From Bacillota bacterium (lineage in GTDB: Bacteria; Bacillota; Clostridia; Peptostreptococcales; Anaerovoracaceae): a DNA stretch of 16,213 nucleotides. The position numbers were made by a program, and so were the translations under genes. The stretch is from positions 39,575-55,787 of the forward strand of contig JAHZHL010000038.1 of the NCBI GenBank assembly GCA_019420305.1. Direction: 5' to 3'. Position 1 is the first letter of the stretch; the number at the start of each line of letters is the position of its first letter. The notes under the pieces are model-generated. The model was not told the DNA's origin. It made no database searches and worked only from the letters and a program-made list of their open reading frames with translations. Shown piece by piece: positions 6,184 through 12,008 of this stretch.

Positions 6184-6513
6184 TTAATGATCTTTCATTT
6201 TCACTATCAGGTTTTTGAGAGACCCCAGTGCGTTGATGACGGAGGTTAGAGCTGCCACCACATTCTGATTCCCCTTTACCGTTTCCGCCACCTGACCTAA
6301 TGCTTCCGCCACTTCCCCGACGGATTCATTTACTTGTTCCGTCCTCTGTGCCGCTATGGAGGAAATCTTTTCTGAATCCTCTAAAATCTTATTCGTATGC
6401 TTGATTGTCACAATCAGATTCTTCATAAAGATAATGCAAAAGACAATCAGGATCAGGACTCCGATGATGATAAGCGCCCACCCTAATGTCTTCAAATCAA
6501 GTGTTACTACCAT
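6184..6513 (-). CDS. Small membrane-anchored coiled-coil protein (DUF948-like)
   Basis: 109 residues. One hydrophobic segment (about 10-32, WALIIIGVLILIVFCIIFM) is followed by a polar, heptad-rich helix (about 35-85) and an A/L/I-rich end (about 86-106). No catalytic motif. This is the layout of DUF948/YtxG-type general stress proteins, but the resemblance is architectural and a match has not been shown. The ATG at 6513 has GGAGG about 8 bases upstream. It has a good promoter (6537-6565), diverges from spmA, and precedes the abrB-type gene by 63 bases with no clear terminator, so read-through into abrB is possible. Function unknown. Confidence 0.75.
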   Translation of the reverse strand: MVVTLDLKTLGWALIIIGVLILIVFCIIFMKNLIVTIKHTNKILEDSEKISSIAAQRTEQVNESVGEVAEALGQVAETVKGNQNVVAALTSVINALGSLKNLIVKMKDH

Positions 6514-6536
6514 TTACCTACCTCCGGTCATTAAAC

Positions 6537-6565
6537 AATATAATCATTATTACATAAATTGTAAA
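6537..6565 (-). promoter_or_regulatory. Promoter of the 109-residue membrane protein gene
   Basis: TTTACA (6560-6565), 17 bases, TATATT (6537-6542) on the minus strand, 23 bases upstream of the ATG. It lies in the divergent gap to spmA (6514-6623). No convincing sigma-A promoter was found for spmA there, consistent with a sporulation sigma factor, but no sigma-E or sigma-G site could be assigned with confidence. Confidence 0.6.
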
Positions 6566-6623
6566 TCGTTTCAACTCATATTTTGCTCATTTGAGAATAA
6601 ATTTACTTCTAGAGGTGAAAGAA

Positions 6624-7214
6624 ATGATGAATTACATTTGGGCGGCCATGATCTGCCTTGGCATCGGCTTTGCCTGCTTTAACGGAGCCCTTGGAAGTTT
6701 TACGGATGGGCTGATGGAAAGCTGCACACAGGCAGTGGAATTTGTTATCGGACTAATCGGTATTATGGCTGTCTGGAGCGGACTTATGAACATAGCGGAA
6801 AAATCCGGATTAATTGAAAAAATCGCAAAACGGGTCAATCCGTTTATGCACTTTCTCTTTCCGTGCGAAAAGGATGACCAGACCATAGCTGTCATGCTGA
6901 TGAGTTTTGTCGCAAATATATTCGGAGCTGGAAACAGCGCCACAGTATTCTCTCTAAAAGCAATGGAACGTCTTGATGAAGCCAACAGTCACTCTCCTTA
7001 CGCCAGCGACGCCATGTGTATGTTCACCGCTGTCACCATGTCCATGGTGCAGCTGGTTCCCGTTACGGTTGTAAAGATCCGAAATGACCTCGGTTCTGCT
7101 GATTCCGGCAGTGTTATCATTCCATCCATCCTGGCAGGCCTTCTCTCCATGGCAGCATCCATCCTGGTATGCAAATTATTTGAAAGGAAATCCCGTCATG
7201 TCAGCCGCCCTTAG
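6624..7214 (+). CDS. spmA: Spore maturation protein A (nucleoside-recognition domain)
   Basis: A 196-residue integral membrane protein, the same length as Bacillus SpmA. Several hydrophobic helices surround the conserved family core: LIGIMAVWSGLMNIAEKSGL early, LFPCEKDD, then NIFGAGNSATVFSLKAME mid-protein (Bacillus has NFFGLGNAATPLGIKAME), and a VPVTVVKIRN segment. Known role: with SpmB it supports core dehydration of the developing spore; some homologues are linked to dipicolinate movement. The ATG at 6624 has GAGGTG six bases upstream; an extension to 6591 lacks a ribosome site, and the ATG at 6627 is a second option. The gene overlaps spmB by 17 bases, indicating coupled translation. Its presence implies a spore-former. 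Confidence 0.94.
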   Translation: MMNYIWAAMICLGIGFACFNGALGSFTDGLMESCTQAVEFVIGLIGIMAVWSGLMNIAEKSGLIEKIAKRVNPFMHFLFPCEKDDQTIAVMLMSFVANIFGAGNSATVFSLKAMERLDEANSHSPYASDAMCMFTAVTMSMVQLVPVTVVKIRNDLGSADSGSVIIPSILAGLLSMAASILVCKLFERKSRHVSRP

Positions 7215-7725
7215 CACCTTATCCATATTTTTTATACCGGTAATCATCACCATCATTATTGTCTATGGACTAAAGAAAAAAGCACCTGTCTACGATCTGT
7301 TCGCAGAAGGCGCTAAAGATGGAATTTCAACTGCTATAGAAATCCTGCCTTTCATTATTGCTATTTTCATCGGAATTGAAGCCATTACCTCTTCCGGAGC
7401 GATGGAGTGGCTCCAGACCATTCTCGGACCGGTGTTTGAGTTTTTCGGGATTCCGGAAGATCTCATCTCCCTGATCCTTCTGCGTCCGGTCTCCGGCAGC
7501 GGCTCACTTGTTCTCGCCCAGCGAATCATGGAAGACTGCGGACCGGATTCTCTTGTCGGCCGAGCCGCGTCCGTTATGGTAGGAAGCTGTGAAACGGTAT
7601 TTTATGTGCTGGCGTTGTATTTTGGCGTCACTGCTGTAAAAAAAATGCGTCATGCCTTTGCCGCCGGTCTTATCGGCTATATCATCGGGATTTTCGCTTC
7701 CGTTTTTATATGCAATATTATGTAA
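7198..7725 (+). CDS. spmB: Spore maturation protein B (nucleoside-recognition domain)
   Basis: A 175-residue membrane protein, close to the 178 of Bacillus SpmB. Hydrophobic helices flank family motifs: YGLKKKAPVYDLFAEGAKDG near the N-terminus, then EILPFIIAIFIGIEAITSSGAM, LLRPVSGSGSL and VMVGSCETVFYVLALYFG. It acts with SpmA in the mother cell or forespore membrane during core dehydration. The ATG at 7198 is used, with GAAAGGA 9 bases upstream inside spmA; the longer frame from 7084 would run entirely within spmA. Its stop overlaps the stop of the convergent trmN6 by 8 bases, and no terminator is visible between them. Confidence 0.94.
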   Translation: MSAALSTLSIFFIPVIITIIIVYGLKKKAPVYDLFAEGAKDGISTAIEILPFIIAIFIGIEAITSSGAMEWLQTILGPVFEFFGIPEDLISLILLRPVSGSGSLVLAQRIMEDCGPDSLVGRAASVMVGSCETVFYVLALYFGVTAVKKMRHAFAAGLIGYIIGIFASVFICNIM

Positions 7726-8446
7726 ACCTTTCGTAAATCCGCTGAATTTCGTCGGAATATACACCTTTTTCCTGATAGATATATAGATTTTCAAGAAGCT
7801 TCAGTTCATTTCCTCCGTTTTTCACACAATGAAGCAGCACCAGATTCGGAGTCTCCCCCTCCTGGGGCGCCACCAGACGCATCTCCTTTGGTTCCAGCTT
7901 CCAGCTTCTGCACGCAGAAAAAAGATCCACAAGCCTAGCCGGACGGTGGACTATATAGAAATCCCCTCGATCCTTCAGAATTCGGGAGGCGCACATGACA
8001 AAATCTTCCAGACTGCCAACCGTCTCATGGCGCGCTATGGTCTTAGCTTCATTTTGATTTTTCAACCCGCACTGCCCTGCCATATAGGGAGGATTCGCTG
8101 TGACGGCATCCGCCCAGTGACACAGTCCGTCAAACTCCGCCACATTCGCCTGGACAAAATGCAGCCGCTCGGAAAGGCCATTCAGAGCGGCATTTCTCAC
8201 TGCTCTCTGCCAGGATTCTTGTTGATATTCAACCCCGTAAATGGATTCCGCTTTTGTCTTATGAGTTAAAATCAGAGGAATGATTCCAGTTCCTGTACCC
8301 AAATCCACAATTCGATTCGCCGTTTTACGCGCCGCAAAATCCGCCAGTATCACCGCATCTACCCCGTAACAGAATTCTTCCGGCTTTTGAATCAGTTTTA
8401 AGTCAGAAAACCCGATCTCATCAATTCGTTCTCCACAGTAAAGCAT
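7718..8446 (-). CDS. trmN6: tRNA1(Val) adenine(37)-N6-methyltransferase (TrmN6/YabB family)
   Basis: A 242-residue Rossmann-fold methyltransferase. The SAM-binding motif I is DLGTGTGIIPL (48-58), the acidic end of strand 2 is E73 (GVEYQQ), and the adenine-N6 motif IV is NPPY (118-121), typical of N6-methylation of nucleic acid. The family, with E. coli YfiC/TrmN6 and Bacillus YabB, methylates A37 of tRNA; the exact substrate here is assigned by homology and synteny. The ATG at 8446 lies five bases after the ricT stop, with AAGGAT at the end of ricT as the likely ribosome site, so translation is coupled. It is the last gene of the tmk-holB-ricT operon, as yabB follows yaaT-yabA in Bacillus, with yabA missing here. 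Confidence 0.92.
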   Translation of the reverse strand: MLYCGERIDEIGFSDLKLIQKPEEFCYGVDAVILADFAARKTANRIVDLGTGTGIIPLILTHKTKAESIYGVEYQQESWQRAVRNAALNGLSERLHFVQANVAEFDGLCHWADAVTANPPYMAGQCGLKNQNEAKTIARHETVGSLEDFVMCASRILKDRGDFYIVHRPARLVDLFSACRSWKLEPKEMRLVAPQEGETPNLVLLHCVKNGGNELKLLENLYIYQEKGVYSDEIQRIYERFT

Positions 8447-8451
8447 CTTCT

Positions 8452-9381
8452 CTAATCCTTCAGCAAATCCTTGATTTCTTCCAGAAGCTCGCCGTCCAGC
8501 TCTTCCAGATCATTTTCCGCTTTCTTTTTCTTCTTGCCTTTGCCAAGGCGTTTGATCTCTTCTTTTTTATAATTGTAGAACTCGGTGCTCAGCTTTTCCG
8601 GCTGTCCCTTTTCCTTATTGGCCGGCTCCAGAATAAGCCTGGTCTTCACCTTGTTTTCAAGCAGATTGGTCTCTGCCACTACTGCCAGTCCATCCGGAGT
8701 TTTTACACGTTCCCCGGGATCCGGCATTCCTTTTTTCAGTTCTACATACACGTCATTTTCATACTTCAGACAGCACATCAGACGTCCGCAGATCCCCGAT
8801 ATCTTGGTGGGATTAAGCGAAAGATTCTGCACCTTCGCCATCTTAATAGAAACCGGTTCAAACTCCGTTAGCCAGCTATGGCAGCAAAGACTCCGCCCGC
8901 AGGTACCGATTCCGCCCCTCATCTTGGCTTCATCCCTAACTCCAATCTGCCGCAGCTCAATACGCATCTTGAACACGCCTGCCAGATCCTTTACCAGTTC
9001 ACGAAAATCGACTCTTCCATCCGCGGTAAAATAGAAAATAATTTTACTGTTGTCAAAGGTATATTCTACATCCACCAGTTTCATTTCCAGCTTATGTTTG
9101 TTAATTTTCTCCTGACATAGACGCAGTGCCCGCTCCTTTTTTTGCAGATTGTTTCGATGGCGTCTGTGATCCCTTTCATCCGCGATTCGAATGATCTTTT
9201 TCAGAGGTGCTACAATCTCGGAACGCGGGATTTCCTTTTCCCCCATATTAACGGTTCCGAATTCGGTACCCCTGGCTGTCTCTACAATAACATGATCACC
9301 GGTCTTGACGTTCAGATTTCCGGGATCAAAATAATATATCTTGCCGGCGGGCTTAAAATTAACGCCTACAACTTTTACCAT
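8452..9381 (-). CDS. ricT: RicT (YaaT), PSP1-domain regulator of RNA maturation and sporulation
   Basis: 309 residues with a PSP1 domain. It has the family cysteines C161, C166, C167 (GTCGRSLCCHSW) and C198, C203, C204 (GICGRLMCCLKYE), which in the Bacillus RicA-RicF-RicT complex take part in Fe-S cluster binding. Known role: the complex helps RNase Y mature certain polycistronic mRNAs and affects the Spo0A phosphorelay, competence and biofilm formation. A lysine-rich stretch (KGKKKKK) and an acidic, helical tail end the protein; this part varies in the family. The ATG at 9381 has GGAGG 10 bases upstream, and that site overlaps the last codons of holB. Neither ricA nor ricF is in the window. 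Confidence 0.95.
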   Translation of the reverse strand: MVKVVGVNFKPAGKIYYFDPGNLNVKTGDHVIVETARGTEFGTVNMGEKEIPRSEIVAPLKKIIRIADERDHRRHRNNLQKKERALRLCQEKINKHKLEMKLVDVEYTFDNSKIIFYFTADGRVDFRELVKDLAGVFKMRIELRQIGVRDEAKMRGGIGTCGRSLCCHSWLTEFEPVSIKMAKVQNLSLNPTKISGICGRLMCCLKYENDVYVELKKGMPDPGERVKTPDGLAVVAETNLLENKVKTRLILEPANKEKGQPEKLSTEFYNYKKEEIKRLGKGKKKKKAENDLEELDGELLEEIKDLLKD

Positions 9382-9387
9382 ACTGCT

Positions 9388-10200
9388 CTATCCTCCAATT
9401 TTTATCATTAAATCCTTCATAGCGTAACTCTGGGATACGCCTCTCTGGATCTGTCTTCTCGCATGTTCGATCCTATCCACATTCTTGAAAATCCGGCTTT
9501 TTTTATAAAGGCGGCTCTTTTCGGATGAATCGATCAGCAGATCCCGATATACTTTCTCCAGTGCGTCGAGAAACGCCTTGGTCTTCCCTTCATCCTTTAT
9601 AATATCCGTGATTGCCTCCTTTCTTTTATAGAAAGGGGCTCCTTCAAGCAGCAAATCCGCAACCTCCCGCGCCTTATCCATCATTCCTTCATAGCTTTCT
9701 CTTCCAAAATAATTCAGGCGGAATTTCACGCATCTGGATAAGATCGTTTGTGTCAGATTCTCAATGTTTTCCGACAACAGAATCAGAATTGTCCCCTCCG
9801 GAGGTTCCTCCAGCGTTTTTAACAGGCGGTTCTGCGCCCGTAGAGTCATTGTATCCGCGTCACTTATGATCGCAATATTTCTTTCCCCGTACGGCTTTGT
9901 TTTCAGCCGCTCCTGGAGACGCTCAATCGCTTCGTCCTTTATACTGCTTCCATCCGCTTGTACATAAAAAAGATCTTCGCAATTCCCATGATCCACTTTT
10001 CTGCAGGAAGGACACGCGTCACATCCGATTCCGGACTTTTCTCTGCATAAGACAGCCTTAACAAAGGCCTCCGCAAATGCCTTTTTATCTAAACTTGCTT
10101 CTCCCTCAAAAATGTACGCGTGAGAAACATTTCCGCTTTTTATCGCCGCGCTCAGGCGTTCGATCAATTTTTGATTTCCTTCTATCCGGCTAAAACTCAT
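9388..10200 (-). CDS. holB: DNA polymerase III delta' subunit, clamp loader
   Basis: A 270-residue AAA+ fold protein of the replicative clamp loader, which works with DnaX and delta (HolA) to load the sliding clamp. Seen: SHAYIFEGEASLDKK (26-40), where the Walker A lysine site is degenerate, as expected for a delta' that does not hydrolyse ATP; a zinc module with C52, C60, C63, C66 (and C74); NRLLKTLEEPPEGT (124-137); and the sensor-type SRC motif at 155-157. Bacterial delta' proteins are often longer (about 330), so the C-terminal collar domain is compact. The start overlaps the tmk stop by 11 bases, and ricT starts 6 bases beyond its stop. Replication genes in this order are conserved in Firmicutes. 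Confidence 0.94.
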   Translation of the reverse strand: MSFSRIEGNQKLIERLSAAIKSGNVSHAYIFEGEASLDKKAFAEAFVKAVLCREKSGIGCDACPSCRKVDHGNCEDLFYVQADGSSIKDEAIERLQERLKTKPYGERNIAIISDADTMTLRAQNRLLKTLEEPPEGTILILLSENIENLTQTILSRCVKFRLNYFGRESYEGMMDKAREVADLLLEGAPFYKRKEAITDIIKDEGKTKAFLDALEKVYRDLLIDSSEKSRLYKKSRIFKNVDRIEHARRQIQRGVSQSYAMKDLMIKIGG

Positions 10201-10819
10201 TTTCGCCCAGACGCCTTTCTATGTGATACAGAATTTCCTCACGAATTGACTCGACCTCTCTGCTCGCGTCAATCCCGACAATCCGATCCGGAAATTCCAG
10301 TTCCAGTTCTTCATACCCCCGGAATACCCGATTATGAAATTCCAGAGTTTCCATTTCGATACGGTCCTGGGAATCCCTCCGTATCCTTTCTTTTCCGATT
10401 TCCGGGTCAAGTTTCATCAGAAAAGTGATATCCGGTACGCATGCCTGCACCGCATATGCGTTGATCACTGCCACACAGTCTCCCAGTCCGCGCCCGTATC
10501 CCTGGTAGGCAATACTGGAATCTGTAAACCGATCGCAGATTACATGAATTCCCGCGTCTATCGCCGGACGAATCACCTGTGCCACATGCTGTGCTCTTGC
10601 TGCCGCGTAAAGCATCGTTTCCGTTATCGCGTCCATTTCTTTATTTTCCCGATCCAAAAGAATCGTCCGTATTTTCTCACCGATCGGAGTCCCACCCGGT
10701 TCTCTGGTAATCAGAACCCGGTCTCCCCGCTGTTCAATAAATTTTCGAATTTCCTCAATCTGCGTCGATTTTCCGGAACCATCGGGTCCTTCCAGCGTAA
10801 TAAAAAGCCCCTTTTTCAT
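10190..10819 (-). CDS. tmk: Thymidylate kinase
   Basis: A 209-residue cytoplasmic enzyme phosphorylating dTMP to dTDP, needed for DNA precursor supply. The P-loop is GPDGSGKST (11-19); the substrate loop TREPGGTPIGE (38-48) is the thymidylate kinase hallmark; DRFTDSSIAYQG (96-107) is the DRY-like motif with Phe instead of the usual Tyr; RIRRDSQDRIE forms the LID. Length is standard. The ATG at 10819 has CAGGAG about 9 bases upstream. It shares an ATGA overlap with the small upstream gene and overlaps holB by 11 bases, so the whole operon is translationally coupled. Confidence 0.97.
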   Translation of the reverse strand: MKKGLFITLEGPDGSGKSTQIEEIRKFIEQRGDRVLITREPGGTPIGEKIRTILLDRENKEMDAITETMLYAAARAQHVAQVIRPAIDAGIHVICDRFTDSSIAYQGYGRGLGDCVAVINAYAVQACVPDITFLMKLDPEIGKERIRRDSQDRIEMETLEFHNRVFRGYEELELEFPDRIVGIDASREVESIREEILYHIERRLGENEF

Positions 10820-10986
10820 CTTCGTCTGCTCCTGTTTTGATTTCGTTTCTCTGTTCCTGATTTATCGTCCTTATTCTGCTTTACAACCTCATCAATCAGC
10901 TTTATCAGAAAGTACACGATTAAATAGATCAGAGGGACGCAAAGCAACAGCGTAAAAATCACTTTCAGAACGGTCATAAAGGCCAT
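10816..10986 (-). CDS. Small single-pass membrane protein of unknown function, upstream of and coupled to tmk
   Basis: A 56-residue gene that is easily missed because of its size. It begins MAFMTVLKVIFTLLLCVP, has one hydrophobic helix (about 5-28), then a charged cytoplasmic-type tail rich in K, R, N and Q ending NRSRRR. The ATG at 10986 has GGGGG 7 bases upstream (10994-10998); an alternative ATG three codons later is less well placed. The TGA stop overlaps the tmk start as ATGA. It is the first gene behind the operon promoter at 11057-11086. The positive tail beside the membrane suggests the C-terminus is inside. I do not recognise a family. The ribosome site and the ATGA junction are the main reasons to accept it as a gene. 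Confidence 0.75.
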   Translation of the reverse strand: MAFMTVLKVIFTLLLCVPLIYLIVYFLIKLIDEVVKQNKDDKSGTEKRNQNRSRRR

Positions 10987-11056
10987 AACATTTCCCCCTT
11001 TCCCTATTTTTCCATATATCCATGCCCCGTTTCAGCAAAAATTCATCTTAAAGAAT

Positions 11057-11086
11057 ATTATAGCATGGGGATGCCGTCTTCTACAA
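11057..11086 (-). promoter_or_regulatory. Promoter of the small protein-tmk-holB-ricT-trmN6 operon
   Basis: TTGTAG (11081-11086), 18 bases, perfect TATAAT (11057-11062) on the minus strand, preceded by TGC to give an extended -10. The -35 is just past the stop codon of the lipase gene. The leader to the ATG at 10986 is about 64 bases. No terminator is visible between the lipase stop and this promoter. Confidence 0.7.
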
Positions 11087-11088
11087 CA

Positions 11089-11910
11089 TTAATATCCCAG
11101 AGCCTTCAGCCGACATGCGATATCCCAGTATAAATCCGTAATATCCAGAATTCCGCCGCCTCTTTTCCTTGTTTTGATCCCCCTCTTTCCGGCATCCACC
11201 GCGGCCGGATGAGAAATCCCGCAGCGGCCCGGCCCCGAATAGGTTCCCCGGAAATCTCCCCATTTGGCGGACTCCACTGAAACCAGTCCGTCATTTGGCC
11301 CTTCCATTCTGCGCACAAATCCGTAAAATAGGCTCATCGCCGGATCGCTTGCCGCGTTTTTCATATCAAACGCGTAACTCTGATAGTACACGCCTTTCAC
11401 ATCCGGCACCAGCAGGTTAAATACCTGCATGTAATCCGCCGTCATCTGATCGTAAACCTTAAAAGAATGGTTTTTCCCGCCTCCGTCTACAGTCAGCATT
11501 CGATTGAACAGCGCCACCAGTCCCTCATAGACCGGTCTGGCTCTTTCTTTCATCCGATCCATAGAAAGAATGCCTCTGTGCGGTGTTGCCAGCGTGGTAA
11601 GAGAAGCAACCTTTTCTGCCATATCAAGATGAGTAATCAGATATCTTGCCTCGATCCCACCCTTGGAATGGGCAATTAAATTCATTTTCTCCGCTCCCGA
11701 CTGACACAGGGCGTTCTGCAAAGAAATTTTCAGCTGTGCGGCGTTTCCTTCAATGGTGCCGAAAGCATCCTGATTCCCGAACCACAATTCCGCGCCATGG
11801 GATCGTAAAATATCGGGAATTCTTCCCCAGTATCCGCCGGAACCATTGTCTTGATATCCGATTCCGTGAATCAGCATAATCGGGTATTTCGTCGCGCAGC
11901 TCTGATCCAA
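11089..11910 (-). CDS. Alpha/beta hydrolase, family I type lipase/esterase
   Basis: A 273-residue hydrolase. The oxyanion strand-loop is YPIMLIHGIG (9-18); the nucleophile elbow is AHSKGG with S82; acid D207 lies in GPNDGLVSVESAKWG; the histidine is probably H234 in GISHPAAVD. This order matches bacterial family I (Pseudomonas-type) triacylglycerol lipases. The usual first glycine of GxSxG is alanine here. There is no signal peptide or lipobox, so the protein appears cytoplasmic, unlike most family I lipases. The start is TTG at 11910 with GGGGGAG 8 bases upstream; the next ATG (residue 12) falls inside the first strand. It is transcribed alone from a promoter that overlaps the terminator of the kinase gene behind it. 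Substrate unknown. Confidence 0.88.
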   Translation of the reverse strand: MDQSCATKYPIMLIHGIGYQDNGSGGYWGRIPDILRSHGAELWFGNQDAFGTIEGNAAQLKISLQNALCQSGAEKMNLIAHSKGGIEARYLITHLDMAEKVASLTTLATPHRGILSMDRMKERARPVYEGLVALFNRMLTVDGGGKNHSFKVYDQMTADYMQVFNLLVPDVKGVYYQSYAFDMKNAASDPAMSLFYGFVRRMEGPNDGLVSVESAKWGDFRGTYSGPGRCGISHPAAVDAGKRGIKTRKRGGGILDITDLYWDIACRLKALGY

Positions 11911-11956
11911 AACTATTGCTCCCCCTTTTTCCCATTTTTCGCTTCAAACAGATATT

Positions 11957-11965
11957 ATTATATCA
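11957..11965 (-). promoter_or_regulatory. Extended -10 promoter of the lipase gene
   Basis: TGATATAAT on the minus strand, a perfect TATAAT with TGn before it. No good -35 exists because the upstream bases form the stem of the kinase terminator (11969-12002). It lies about 47 bases upstream of the TTG. Confidence 0.5.
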
Positions 11966-12002
11966 TAAAAGGAAGGAGTTGTCCTCTGACATCTCCTTCC
12001 TT
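11966..12002 (-). terminator. Terminator of the OmpR-type two-component operon
   Basis: A perfect 10-bp stem, AAGGAAGGAG (11969-11978) with CTCCTTCCTT (11993-12002), and a 14-base loop, followed on the minus strand by only TTTTAT. It sits 6 bases past the kinase stop. The short T-run suggests partial read-through. Confidence 0.65.
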
Positions 12003-12008
12003 GCGTCC

